This document shows positions 12,793 to 24,687 of a DNA stretch of 64,000 nucleotides, one piece after another. The DNA is from Pictodentalium vernedei (lineage: Eukaryota > Mollusca > Scaphopoda > Dentaliida > Dentaliidae). The position numbers were made by a program, and so were the translations under genes. Position 1 is the first letter of the stretch. Each line of letters opens with the position of its first letter. The notes below the pieces were generated by a model, which had not been told where the DNA came from, searched no databases, and saw nothing but the letters and a program-made list of their open reading frames with translations. The stretch lies in assembly GCA_031216915.1 (NCBI GenBank), contig CM062293.1, forward strand, positions 154,140,285-154,204,284. The letters are read 5' to 3'.

Positions 12793-12800
12793 ATACAAAG

Positions 12801-13549
12801 AACTGCAGATATTTGTGGATATAAAAAAATTTATTGTAAATGATTTATTTACAAAACCATAAAAATTATTCACTGAGCTATCAAATCAATCAAGGGAATG
12901 TAGTACACAGAGTGGAGAACATTACAATTATATCTCAACATTCATATAATAACACTTTAAAATAACTCGCCAAAGTGAAAATAAGTCTGTCGTTTCATAT
13001 GAAGATGGCAGTTGCTGGAACATCAGGATAATGCTTCAAAATTTATGTCAGCAGTAATTACTTCTTTAAAAAAGAACATTTAATTTTATAAATATTCTTG
13101 GAAGATTGATGTATCCTTCACCAAACAAAATCTTCATACAAGTTCTAAAATTTATTCCTAAATAACTTGAATTTTTTTCTTCTTTTTTTCAAAATGTACT
13201 ATGTTATCACTTACTGAACTGAGCCCAAACAGCTGATTGCAATCTGGAGTCATATACTTAATTCTGAAAGAAGTGATCAATGGAAAATAGTTTCTATGGT
13301 AACTATATGAATAGCAACTGGCATATCTGGATGATTCATTATAACGTGGGTAACCCCTTACCTAACAGCTCAACGCAAAGATTACTCCCTTCAAATTTGA
13401 ATTTATTTCAATTTTCATTTGTAAAGTTCAATCCAATGATTGGCACAAAGCTATCCTTTTGAAGCAAAAATCAATTTGTTTTTGGTAAAGTTAGTGAAGA
13501 ACAATGCAAGTGTCACCTGTGAGTTATTTTAACTAATTAGATTTCACTC
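12801..13549. other. No gene recognised
   Basis: AT-rich DNA (TTATTTACAAAACCATAAAA and similar) without a recognisable protein, repeat array or RNA. Short frames here look like chance. Confidence 0.4.
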
Positions 13550-13773
13550 TTAACCAATTTTACCCTGTTGGTGTCTTCCATGTCAGTTCAAAGATAGTAA
13601 TTAGAAGAGTCCATATTCATTATTTGGGGGTGGACCAATTAATATTTTCAATGTGCTGCCTAAGGGTGGCATGTTGAAAAGAATGATTGGTTTACCCCGC
13701 AAATTCACTTAGCAGACATCCTACTTAATGAAATTATGACGTACTATTGTGCCTCTCAGGTTCAAAGGGTTAA
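13550..13773. mobile_element. TTAA-bounded MITE (piggyBac-like)
   Basis: The borders are TTAACC...ACCCTG on the left and TTCAAAGGGTTAA on the right. The interior GTGTCTTCCATGTCAGTT and AATATTTTCAATGTGCTGCC match the better-preserved copy at 15731-15971. TTAA borders with CCCTTT ends resemble piggyBac termini; the superfamily is inferred. Confidence 0.55.
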
Positions 13774-15070
13774 CCTACAACAGAGTAATTTCTAGAATTT
13801 TTCATAAAGTGAAGTCATGGTTACAGTAAAGCAGCCGTGGCTTGATTTGATGAAAAATTCAAGTGTCTGGCACCACAACATCATTGATAATTTGACTAGG
13901 TCTGTTTGTCTGGATATATTTTGTTACCAAGAGTCAGAATTATACCTATACTGGACAACAGAGTATTTTTGTGATGGGCAGGAAAAACTAACTGCAGTGG
14001 GCAAAGAGTTAATGTCATGGCCAAGTAAATGTTTATTGGTATTTAACTGTTCATCTAACATAATGACCATATGTGGTCAAGTTTTATTCACCAAAATTGT
14101 CATTCAAATTTCATTATTTTTTCAATATTTTCAACCAAAATATAGTATATAACTCCTCAGAGAAACAAGCTCAATGAGCTCATTCTAATGTGGCATCATA
14201 AGCTATATTTTGGAAGAAAAAAATGAGACTTTTCAGTTAATCAAAGAATTAATTTGCATTTGTTGTCTTGTAGTTGTGTTAAGTCAAGAGTGCAACAGAA
14301 GTTAGTTGAGGTTTAGCTAATTTTTCTCCCAATACTACCCCCTTCAAGGGACATTACGGGCACTGGTTACTTGGACTGGTTATAAACTGGACATGTTTAA
14401 CACAGGCATCAAGGAGTGCTCCACTTTCTGGATTTCCATTGTAATTAAAGATAACTGCCAGCATAGATGCTATATCTGGATGAAGACAAACAAGCGTGGT
14501 TGCCATACTGCAATGTATGATAGTAGTCTCCAATTCATTCCTGGTTATCCATTATGTTGGCACTGGAATTCACATGGAAGTCATAAAATGTGATTGTCAT
14601 TGTGCAACAAAACTTCTACCATACTCTTTAGAAGTCCTTTTAGTAATACTTTTGAGCAAACCAACCCAAAGATGGCTCTATAATGGTAACAATAATATGG
14701 GGATTTATTACCCCCCCCCCCCCACCCCCTTCCCAACAAGAATGATAAGCAATGTAAAATTATTAGCAGAACAAGTCTGCAAGATCCATTTATGAGTGTG
14801 ATGGGCAGTTTATTATCACTGGAGGGCCAATGATAAAATACAGTGCAAGACAAAATCTTATCTTAGTTATTCAAATTATTGCCACTTAACATAGCAGCAG
14901 CAGTAGCCTAGATCCTTCTCATGTCACCCATGATGTATGTACTCAATAAACTGGTGGTGCTAGAAATGAAAAATTTCATTCAGTAATGTTTAGTAATGAG
15001 TGGTTAATATTACACAGAAATCCATTGAGAGTAAAATTAGTGTTGCCAGCCATTTAGATCTCCAATGTAC
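13774..15070. other. No gene recognised; poly-C tract
   Basis: No protein family is recognisable. The frame at 13817-14152 is 111 codons but its start region matches the palindromic repeat AAGCAGCC(A/G)TGRCTWGATTTGATG seen at 17394-17457, so it is repeat-derived. A poly-C tract occurs at 14710-14724. Confidence 0.4.
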
Positions 15071-15275
15071 ATATTTAGTTATTTATTTATTGGTGTTCAA
15101 GGTCACACATTTATGCACAATAGCTAATTCTGACCTTAACATGCATATAAAGGCAAGTCCTGCCCATCATTTATACCCATAATGCCCATTTTAGAGGACT
15201 TCCACCCCAGGCATTCATTACCAGGTCCTATTTTACCAATAAACAGTAAAACAGAGCTTGTTTACGACAGTTTTC
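15071..15275 (-). mobile_element. SINE B copy
   Basis: Reads in reverse as TTTATTTATTGGTGTTCAAGG, TCACACATTTATGCACAATA, then GCCCATTTTAGAGGACTTCC and TACCAATAAACAGTAAAACA. This body recurs at 16450, 24688, 25005, 44824, 51610 and 52545. It shares only the 3' tail with SINE A. Confidence 0.65.
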
Positions 15276-15730
15276 AAGACTCCTTTGGAGTACTTGGGAC
15301 CGAAAATAATCTTTCATTTTTTGGTTATTGATGCAGGTTATTATTTGAAAAGAGGATTTTATAAGAAATAGAAAAGCAATTTGGTAGTGTTATATATGTT
15401 GTATGTAATTATAGTTACTTTATAAAAACAATCTTGCTTTTTGATAATGCCAATAATCTGAAGAACAATTCAGTCTCATTCTTCTGCCATTCATGAACCA
15501 ACAAAATTAATGTAAAATGATTAACTAGATTACATAAACACATGATTAACTAAAATAACTTTTTTCTAATTCAGTTCATATTAAATGTTTATTATAAACA
15601 GAGTGTGTAATTATTTTTGTTCATCAAGATTTGTGTCCATGGCCTTGCCTTGTTTCAGTTTATGGGAGATTGCCAATGAGAACTTGCCTATAAACTAAAA
15701 CATGTGGCCATTCTATACAAGATAAATAAT
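15276..15730. other. No gene recognised; worn palindrome
   Basis: AT-rich DNA. Around 15640-15705 there is a decayed copy of the palindrome seen intact at 44743-44800 and 52983-53048 (CCTTGTTTCAGTTTATGGGA facing TATAAACTAAAACATG). Confidence 0.4.
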
Positions 15731-15971
15731 TTAACCCTTTGAACCCTGGTGGTATCTTCCATGTCAGTTGCATGGTGCCAACAGGAAGAGTCTATATTTA
15801 TTATTTGGGAGTAGACCAATCAATATTTTCAACGTGCAGCCTTAGGGCTGCACGTTGAAAATATTGATTGGTCTACACCACACATTTACATTGCAGTCAT
15901 CCCCCTTAATGACATTATGACGTAGCTTGTGACCCGGCCAGAAAAACGGCCTCTGGAGTTCAAAGGGCTAA
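15731..15971. mobile_element. TTAA-bounded palindromic MITE
   Basis: The left end is TTAACCCTTTGAACCC and the right end GTTCAAAGGGCTAA. A near-perfect central hairpin (about 15808-15881) has arms ACCAATCAATATTTTCAACG and its complement around a TTAGGG-like loop. Same family as 13550-13773. Confidence 0.65.
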
Positions 15972-16449
15972 CTTCAAAATAATATAAAGCACATCCACAG
16001 AATAAAAAGCTTGCATTTGAAAATAAAGCCCATAAAGCCCTAATATGGGCTTCCAGCACACAACCAGTAAAACCAAGGATATCTTATTTTTCAAAAAGTA
16101 TTAAATAACAATATGCCCCACTGATTTCATTTCCTGTATTTGTGCAATCTTATTTCACCATGATTTCTTGTGCCGTCTATGTTCAGCTCTAATTTATTAA
16201 ATATGGCAGCATAGGCACAGCGAATTTTATATTATGCCATTATATGTAAGTGAACTTAAGTAATCTTCTTGTAGCCATGTTTTGCCATTGTGTTGAAATA
16301 TGTGACCGTAAACTCCAAAAAATAAGTCATCTGCCAACCCTTCAACCGTATATCCATGTGGTGATATTTGGCAGTTGACACAGAAAGAAATTTAAATGTC
16401 ACCTTTTTGATTAGTACTCATCAGATATTGTTAATATTTTGGAAAGGGG
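15972..16449. other. No gene recognised
   Basis: No coding or structured element is evident in this AT-rich stretch. Confidence 0.35.
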
Positions 16450-16694
16450 TTTATTTTATTTATTTATTGATGTTTCAGGTCACACATTTCTGCACAATGG
16501 CTAATCGTGACAACATAGCAAGTCAAGTTGAATCAATCGTTTATACCCATGATGCTGCCATTTTAGAGGACTTCTACCCCCAAGAAATGGTGTCTGGGTC
16601 CTCTTTTATCAGTAAAATAGAGCTTATTTACAACAGTAAACAAGCACTGCTTCACATTCCGGGGTTTCCACGGAGGAGGGTAGGGGGGTTGAAA
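16450..16694 (-). mobile_element. SINE B copy
   Basis: A near-complete copy. In plus orientation it runs from the tail (TTATTTATTTATTGATGTTT, GGTCACACATTTCTGCACAA) through CCCATGATGCTGCCATTTTA to the presumed 5' end near GGGGTTTCCACGGAGGAGGG and GGGGGGTTGAAA. Confidence 0.65.
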
Positions 16695-16849
16695 TGAAAG
16701 TGATGAAGTTCACTATTAAATTCTGAGTGATGCAGATAATCAACATACATTCATTCATTGGGAGCATTCACCTCCTCCACTTCCAGACATAGCTAGGCAC
16801 AATAATATATAAAAAATCATACATTAAGTTTTCAGACGACTCTCATCAT

Positions 16850-17704
16850 TAGAGCTGGGAGGTTTTTGGTTTTCCAGTTCGGTTCTGGTTTTTCCAGAAA
16901 ACCGGACCACAAGACCCAGCAAAAATCGATCTGAAGGTTTTACTGTTTGTGAATAAACTGATGAAACTATCTTACTGGGAGGGGACTGGACTAGTGGGCC
17001 TCATATGGACTCTCGCAACTTAGTCTATTGGGCCAAGGGGGCAAATATGTAGTTTTCTCGTCACATTTTCTCCCTTACTGACTCATCCACCAGATGAGTC
17101 AATAAGGAAGAAAATGCAACAATGGGAACACAACATAGATTAGATGACCTTTATTCATTTGTTACCTTAATTTATGTTTTTTCTGACTCAATGGGCCTCG
17201 CAACAGATCTCCAAGAGACCCCATAAGAATGATCAAAGGAAAGTTAGCCTGAACCCAAGGGAGATACTTATAACATAGCTTTTTGAGGCAAGTGGTGTCG
17301 TATAAACTATAATAGGTATTTGCAAGTTATGGAGCCTGAAGGGTTGTTTACTATATGTTTTTAACTCATAACCCGCTGAGTATTTTCTCAAGATATTTTT
17401 CATCAAATCTAGTCATGGCTGCCATAAAGCAGCCATGACTAGATTTGATGAAAAATTAACCCAAATTTAACACAAGAAAGCAAAGGTGAAAAAAAAAATC
17501 CATTCAATTTACAGGGAGAAAATACAATTAAATATGCCCAAATTATAATGATTTCAGTGACAAGAGAAACTCTGAGCTGGGCAGGAATATCCGCCAGCAG
17601 CATGTAAAGAGTTAGCACATGAACTGAAAATTGAACCAAAACTGAGTTTTTTTCCTGAAACCAAACCAAAACCGAATCTGAAAAATCAAAACCACCCAGC
17701 TATA
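16850..17704. mobile_element. Second hAT-type element with 8-bp duplication
   Basis: The ends are TAGAGCTGGGAGG (16850) and CCACCCAGCTATA (17692-17704), imperfect inverted repeats. Flanking 8-mers are CTCATCAT (16842-16849) and CTCATGAT (17705-17712), one mismatch apart. Subterminal GGTTTTTGGTTTTCCAGTTC on the left mirrors AAACCAAAACCGAATCTG on the right. There is no transposase frame. A later palindromic insertion lies at about 17394-17457. Confidence 0.7.
17394..17457. repeat. 64-bp near-perfect hairpin
   Basis: Arms TTTTTCATCAAATCTAGTCA and TGACTAGATTTGATGAAAAA continue inward as TGGCTGC/GCAGCCA around a CATAAA loop. A degenerate relative occurs at about 13795-13860. Confidence 0.7.
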
Positions 17705-17712
17705 CTCATGAT

Positions 17713-18301
17713 TACATTTTCATTGATAATACTGTCGGGTTGCTCAGTGAAGTCAAATTGCATGCCTTGAGGAAAGCTCACAAACTTCCTAACATTCTCA
17801 TTCTTAGGTGGTAATGAGTACTGCAGACTGTGTCTGTGAATGTCACACAAGCTTTTGATGGGAGGATGATTCAGGGACATTATTGTCCACAACATGGTAA
17901 TGTACAAGAATGATTTACAATAATAAACTATTTAGTTATAATTTATAGTTTGAACGCAGAATTCCTATCAACATCCCAAATGTTTTAATAAACAAACCAA
18001 GCACAATATAAGCAATTCAGAATGAAGGTTATTTTTTTTTTCTCAACTTTTTCTGAAAAGCATATTCTACATTCTGCAAACTTTTCCAAAATACATTTTC
18101 AAATTACAATGTTGATGTCAGCTCAATTGTTTCTATCCAAGATACTCAATACAAAATGGCAAGTAAAAAAAAACGAAATTTGAAAACATATTGTGATCAG
18201 TTCTGTAGTACAGTGGAACTATATTAAATGAAAAACAATTTTGTAAGTTAATATATGCAGTTAACAGAAGTATTCAACTGACCAGAATTTTATCATTTTC
18301 C
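17713..18301. other. No gene recognised
   Basis: AT-rich sequence; the minus frame at 17686-17907 overlaps the hAT end and has no recognisable domain. Confidence 0.35.
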
Positions 18302-18683
18302 AATATTCTGCTCTGGGACCGTGGTGGCTCAGTAGGTAGAGATGCAGACAGCAAGCCGAGAAGTCCTCGGTGTGAATCCCTCCTCCAGCAAATGTATTTT
18401 GTTCTTGGGCAAGACACTTAATCCCAATTGCCCATGTGGGGGCATGGTGGTGTTGTGTATTAAGATGTACTGCACGTCGATAGTGCACTTGTCTTCAACC
18501 AATGCTAACACTGCTTGTGTGGAGTTAGTATGTTGGGGGTCTGACAGTTGTTTGCTGTTGCTTGGTGGTTTCCACTGGGTACTCTGGCTTCCTCCACCCA
18601 TAAAACAGTCCAACACGAGGTAACCCTGGCTGCAGAAAGTGTCATTAAACCCAATAAATAAATAAATAAATAAATATTCTGCT
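18302..18683 (+). mobile_element. SINE A copy, tail-2 subfamily, 11-bp duplication
   Basis: Direct repeats AATATTCTGCT lie at 18302-18312 and 18673-18683. The tRNA-like head contains GTGGCTCAGTAGG (A box) and GGTGTGAATCC (B box). The body matches other SINE A copies (GTCTTCAACCAATGCTAACA, GGTACTCTGGCTTCCTCC). The 3' end differs: GCAGAAAGTGTCATTAAACCCAATAAATA instead of the GGTCACATATTTATGCAC tail, so this is a distinct tail type. Confidence 0.85.
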
Positions 18684-19242
18684 GACAAATGGAGTATTTA
18701 TCCCATAACATCTTGTATTTTGAAAAAAAAATAAGTTGACTATTTAACAAAACCACAATTTCCATTATGCTAAAGTACTCTCACGTTTATATATTATTTG
18801 TATGACAGCATCCAATTCGATTAAATAAATTAACTTGAAGGTGGAAATTTATCTGATATTTGAAAAATGCAGGCAGTGTTTTCATTACTGAACCCAGCCG
18901 ATCACTCACAGAAAGTTCCGGCACTATACAAACTGCAATATCATTTTCCATATTTTGCATTATTTACCTTTGTACCTATTTAAAGCATATGCATTCATTG
19001 GAAGCATAAGTGCACCTTATTACAAAGTTATTGATCTAATCATGTCAATTTTAGTGCACAGTTGTTGTTTCTGGAGGTCATCCATCAGGAGGTATTACTG
19101 AAGGTAAAATTGGACACATGTATTCAGAAATTATATGATGTTCATGTTTATTTCCAATGACTTTCAGTCAACTTCATTTATCTCTTCCCAATGCCGTATC
19201 TTTAGAGAATTTCATCTGCATCAAAGTTTCTTAATTACAGAT
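18684..19242. other. No gene recognised
   Basis: AT-rich spacer; no repeat or RNA gene recognised. Confidence 0.35.
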
Positions 19243-19479
19243 TTAACCCTTAAAGGCCTATTTCTGACTTTTCCAACCTCAGGGCAGGTGCCCCTAACAT
19301 ACCATCATGAAGAGGTCCTTCTGACAACAGGCAAATTACCTGATCAGTGGTTTCTAGTCATCTTGGCTGCCCAAACAGGCAGCCAAGACTTAACTAGAAA
19401 TCACTGCTATACCATTAGATGTATAGAGACTGTGGAATGTTGGGAATTCAAGACACTTGACCAGACCCTTAAGGGTTAA
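19243..19479. mobile_element. TTAA-bounded palindromic MITE
   Basis: Ends are TTAACCCTTAAAGGCC and CTTAAGGGTTAA. A central hairpin (about 19349-19410) has arms GATTTCTAGTCWTCTTGGCT-like around CAGCCAAGA. Related copies are at 55988-56223, 57353-57599 and, more weakly, 12283-12514. Confidence 0.65.
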
Positions 19480-20383
19480 GTAATTCTGTGATGCTTCTGA
19501 TATTTATCAGACATGTCAACCTCAAAAAAATTTCATGGAAAATGAGGTTGATTTTCAGGGAAATGGCATGAATTTCAGGAAAATTTGTGTAAAGAAAGAA
19601 AAATACTGTATGCACCTAAGGGACTACCACTAAAACACCCTCAAAGGAAGTCTTTTCTCCAGAGATTTCACAAACCTGGCTCACATGTCTTACCAATTCA
19701 AGATTGCTCAAAATATGTGAAGTTTCACTTTGGTGGAACGTTGCTACTTATTTTAACTGGTTATGTGTCCTGTCTAGCCGCCTGTTTAAACTGAATTCTA
19801 TTCACTGGAATAACACAGTGTTGCTAAACCCCAATAAAAAAAATTAGCATCTATGGCTAGTTAACACTCCAGAGGAATGAAGGCATGCAGTTATTCATAA
19901 TTTTGTTGTCCATGTCAGATGATTTTTTCGAGTATTGAAATGCTACTGCAGAAATGATGCCCAGATTTCCAGTAGTGTAAACCCACTGAGACCAAATTTC
20001 AACCTAGGGACTTAACTTGCACAAACTTGAATCAGACCCCCTTAAGACACCTGTGAAAACATAAATAGATGTATTCTTTTTAAATGTGGTACCACCCTTC
20101 TCCCAACCCAAAATACCCTGATTACCAAGACAAGAAGCATCTAGTATTTCAGGTCAGAAACATTATCAGTTACACAAGATTTCCAAATCAAAACTGCCAT
20201 TAGATACCAAAGAGCAGATAAGAAGGGGCATTCCTTTCAGCTTTTTGATTTTGAAAATGGGAGAAACAGTGTATACTGCTTCCTACCATTTGTGGTGAAG
20301 TGCTCTATAGTTGAGTACTGCAGTAAGTAAAGCTTCCAAAAATATTACCTGATTTTCTTAATAAGCTGTTTGCAACATTAAAT
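19480..20383. other. No gene recognised; SINE tail remnant
   Basis: Contains a short CTAAACCCCAATAAAAAAAA remnant near 19823-19846, like the tail-2 SINE end, and an F1-like phrase (GACTTAACTTGCACAAACTT) near 20009-20030. No coding region is seen. Confidence 0.35.
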
Positions 20384-22755
20384 GAAAGTGTCAATGACAC
20401 TGTAGCTCAACTTGTCAAGACAAAGACATGTACATGTATAGTATGTGACACAGCAATGACAAACATCTAGGTAATGACCTGATAACAAAGGTACATATAA
20501 AGTATTGTAATGGTCTGTACATAAATACTGACCGTTGCCTGTAACAAATGTATAGGTAAAGTATTGTAAAGGTGGGTGACAGTCAGATGCTAAACTAGAA
20601 AAAATCATTGAGTCCCACAGTGGGTCTGACTGAACCCCAAAATATTTGTTCTCATAGCACAGTGATAACAAAGGCACCCCAAAACACACTCATTCCTGTC
20701 CCAAAGTGAAAACAAAGGTACCCAAGAAGTTTCGTGAAGATCAGTTCACAAATATGAGCTGTGCAGAAGTTGTGACAAAAAACTGATTGGACCAAATTTC
20801 GGTACAAAATGGCCACTGGCAGCCATCTTGAATTTTGGACCGCACCCAGAAACACTCGTTCTCGTCCCAAGGTGATAACAAAGGTACCCAAGAAGTTTTG
20901 TGAAGATCGGTTCATAAATACAGCCTCTAGCCCGAGCCGTATTGACATGTGCACTTACAGAGTATAAGTAGCACTGAATAAATCAAAGTTCATCTAATTT
21001 GCATAATTTCTGCACGAGAAAAAAACCCGTACTATATGTGATGTATTCCATGTTACTAAACATTCATACAAAAATTTATTCAAATCAGAACTTTCATACA
21101 GAAGTTCTGTACAAAAGACTGATTGCACTAATTTTGGTACAAAATGGCTGCTGGTGGCCATCTTGAAATTCGGACCACACCCAAAAACACTCGTTTTCAT
21201 CCCACAGTAATAACAAAGGTACCCAAGAAGTTTCGTAAAGATCGGTTCATAAATACGGCATCTAGCCTGAGCCGTATAGAAGTTGTGTACAAAAAACTGA
21301 TTAGACCTAATTTCGATACAAAATGGCTACTGGCAGCCATCTTGAATTTTGGACCGCACCCAGAAACACTCGTTCTCGTCCCAAGGTGATAACAAAGGTA
21401 CCCAAGAAGTTTTGTGAAGATCGGTTGATAAATACAGTCTCTAGCCCGAGCCGTATTGACATGTGCACTTACAGTCTATAAGTAGCACTGAATAAATCGA
21501 AGTTCATCTAATTTGCATAATTTCTGCACGAGAAAAAAACCTGTACTATATGTGATGTATTCCATGTTACTAAACATTCATACAAAAATTTATTCAAATC
21601 AGAACTTTCATACAGAAGTTCTGTACAAAAGACTGATTGCACTAATTTTGGTACAAAATGGCTGCTGATGGCCATCTTGAATTTCGGACCACACCCCAAA
21701 ACACTCGTTCTCAACCCACGGTGATAACAAAGGTACCCAAGAAGTTTCGTAAAGATCGGTTCATAAATATGGCCTCTAGCCTGAGCCGTATAAAAGTTGT
21801 GTACAAAAAACTGATTAGACCTAATTTCGATACAAAATGGCTACTGGCAGCCATCTTGAATTTTGGACCGCACCCAGAAACACTCGTTCTCGTCCCAAGG
21901 TGATAACAAAGGTACCCAAGACGTTTCGTGAAGATTGGTTCATAAATACAGACTCTAGCCCGAGCCGTATTGACATGTGTACTTACTGTGTGTAAGCAGC
22001 ACTGAAAAAATCAAAGTTCATCTAATTTGCATAATTTCTGCACGAGAAAAAAACCCGTATTATATGTGATGTATCCCATGGTACTAAACATTCACACAAA
22101 AAATTATTCAAATCAGTGCTTTCTTATGGAAGTTCTGTGCAAAAATCTGATTGCACCAAATTTCGTACAAAATGGCTGCCATCGGCCATCTTGAATTTCG
22201 GACCGGACCCCAAAACACTCGTTCTCGTCCCACGGTGATAACAAAGGTACCCAAGAAGTTTTGTAAAGATCGGTTCATAAATACGGCCTCTAGCCTGAGC
22301 CGTATTGGCATTTGCACTTACAGTGCTGAAAGTAACACCAAAAAACATCAAAGTTAGTCTAATTTGCATAATTTACGCACGAGAAAAAAACCTGTATTAT
22401 ATGTGATGTATCCCATGGTACTAAACATTCATACAAAAAATTATTCAAATCAGAGCTTTCATATGGAAGTTTTGTACAAAAAACAGATTTCTGCATCGTC
22501 GGTACAAAATGGCAGCTAGCAGCCATCTTGAATTTCGGACCGCACCCAAAAACACTCTTTCCCGTCCCAGGGTCATAGCAAAGGTACACAAGAAGTTTCG
22601 TAAAGATCGGTTCATAAATACGACCTCTAGCAGGAGCCATAGCCAATTGTTGACGTACAGACAGACAGACGGACGGACGGACGGACGGATGGACAGACGG
22701 ACGACGGGCCATGACAATAGCTCAAATTTGACTTCGTCAAAGTTGAGCTAAAAAT
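20384..22755 (+). mobile_element. F3 element: F2-type ends, different core (514-bp units)
   Basis: The 5' end GAAAGTGTCAATGACACTGT then AGCTCAACTTGTC, and the 3' end ACTTCGTCAAAGTTGAGCTAAAAAT, match the F2 ends. The core is different: a composite unit whose marker GCACGAGAAAAAAACC occurs at about 21016, 21530, 22038 and 22380 (spacing 514, 508, 342). It is built from sub-units of about 170 bp containing AAAATGGC..CATCTTGAATTT and GGTACCCAAGAAGTTTCGT. A GACGGACGGACGG run (about 22660-22700) precedes the 3' hairpin. The frames found on both strands are products of the array. Confidence 0.7.
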
Positions 22756-23032
22756 TTATTTGAGTTTGGTATAATACAGAAAGGCAATGGAGCAATCATA
22801 AGTCAGCCATATGATTCTCCACTAAATGTATATATAAAAAGACACTGGGTAGCATTACTGGTCTTTGAATTTTGTTGAATTGTATTGTTTATTTACCAAT
22901 TCTTGGAAAGTGAAGTCTGATTAGTCTAAAGTCTTGGAATGCTACAGCTTATAATTTGTTGTGTTTTGTTCATATTCTCATGAACACATTATATTATACA
23001 GCCTATTTCCAACGAATAGATTTTAACCCTTT

Positions 23033-23241
23033 ACAGAAAACACATGATATCAAAATATGTTATTTTAATTCTTTCCCAAATTCTTAAAATAATTTCAACA
23101 AAACCATATCATGTGACTCATTGGGACAAGCTTGACGAGCTCGTTCCAATGAGGTGGTCACATACGGTTTTGTTGAAATTTTTTTACTGCACAATTTGTA
23201 TATTACACAGTGGATGCAGCCATTTCTTTCGGTGAGGTTAA
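23033..23241. mobile_element. TTAA-bounded palindromic MITE (AACAAAACC type)
   Basis: The left end is TTAACCCTTTACAG. The central hairpin has AATTTCAACAAAACCATATC facing GGTTTTGTTGAAATT, with CGAGCTCGTTCCAATGAG at the apex. The right end is worn (GGTGAGGTTAA). Relatives are at 27804-28033 and 29523-29972. Confidence 0.6.
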
Positions 23242-24027
23242 TCGCTCACTAGATGGAACTGAGGCACGCTGTTGTCAGCTCGCAAAAAGTAAAAATTGAA
23301 CATGCAATGGCTTGCAAGAGCAACAGCTCACCTCAAAATCAAAAAACCTGATTCCTTTGGATATGTTCCCAGAAATGTTGCTTTCGGCTTATTATGTACA
23401 ATTTGATAATAAGCAATTATATACGAGATGTGTAGCCAACAAGGAGATGACAGCAATATATGTATTAGCAATGATATAAATGTTCTTTTGGCTTAGTGCC
23501 ATGATTTATTTTACACAGAAGACAAGAGCTTGGAGTTTCTTTGCATGTGCTGATGAAGGCAAGGGCTAACACAGACAGATGCTGAGAACTTGATCACAAA
23601 CAGGCACATTATAACAAGTTTTGGAACCACAGATGTGCCCAAACGATGAAATGAAATTAACCCTCCATCTAAAGTCTAAGTCAAATTTAGCAAGACCTAT
23701 ACAATGAGAATTGCAGTTCAATTTTCATTTTTTTCAGTTTGTGCTAATAAAAAACATAGCCTATGGACACTCACCGATAGAAGATTATTGAGGGCACTCC
23801 AATACAGGGCCATATGCTATATGTTTGAACCCAAGAATTAAAATGTTCAGTTGTTCAGATGTCATGTCAGGAAAACAGTTAACCTCATGCCTGGAGTGGG
23901 AAAAAATAAAGGACCATTTACTTTTATTGAACAAAGATGAAATGGTCTCGTACATCCAGGACTCGCTAAAGCAATGCTGCAGACAACACATGAACAAAAT
24001 CCTATTTCAGGATACATATTTGTAGAG
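23242..24027. other. No gene recognised
   Basis: Frames around 23785-24025 on both strands are mutual shadows without a recognisable domain. Nothing else is evident. Confidence 0.35.
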
Positions 24028-24269
24028 TACAGTAGCTGTGGACTGGTCGTACTCCATACATGGGCAGTGATGTCCATGCCTGCATTTACCAGGTAATAAA
24101 AATCATCATAAGGAAAATTTTAATTAATGAAGCACCAGGTACACATGCTTCCATAAATTAAATTTTTGATGGTTATTCCTACAATTAGTGTTTGGAATCT
24201 AGTATTATTGTGACTGTGGAAATACTGCTCACCTGTGGAAAGTGACCAGTGCATGACAGCCGTACTGTA
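24028..24269. mobile_element. Mariner-like MITE, inverted copy of 5848-6091
   Basis: It starts TACAGTAGCTGTGGACTGGT and ends GACAGCCGTACTGTA, with TA at each border and almost the same length as the 5848 copy. The central palindrome (AATTTTAATTAATGAAGCAC) is partly eroded. Confidence 0.65.
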
Positions 24270-24687
24270 ACATCAGTCATGGCAACAAGGGCCTGTGATC
24301 TCCCACATGTTCTTCCGATATCTATAGGGACCCTAGAAAGGCTATTATGAAGTGCTGCAGGGTTCCTGTGAAGAAATTAAGAGCGAAGAATTTTCTAGGA
24401 TCTCTGCAGAATATTTTCAAGCGTTTTCAAGAAGCTAGAGGTGAGAAATTCAGGGATTTTCAGGGATGTTCTGAGACAAAAACATGGAGTTGCCTTTCCC
24501 AGTTACACATAATTACATGTACATGTAGATTGAGGGGGTTTGTACTCAATACTGCCAAATTTACCACTCTGCACAATTATACATATAAATAAAAATTTCA
24601 AGTAGCAAATTTTCCCTACAGTGCAACGATGGATTTAATCAATTCAATCTTCTTTGAGAGAGCCCAGTGATTTTGTTAAACAAGATT
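24270..24687. other. No gene recognised
   Basis: Short AT-rich spacer with no supported feature. Confidence 0.35.

Noticed and set aside
13817-14152. 111-codon plus frame as a gene
   Set aside because: Its first part matches a palindromic repeat (17394-17457); no domain or splice context is evident.
20652-22751. Many frames on both strands in F3
   Set aside because: All are repeats of one array sequence; frames on opposite strands overlap completely.
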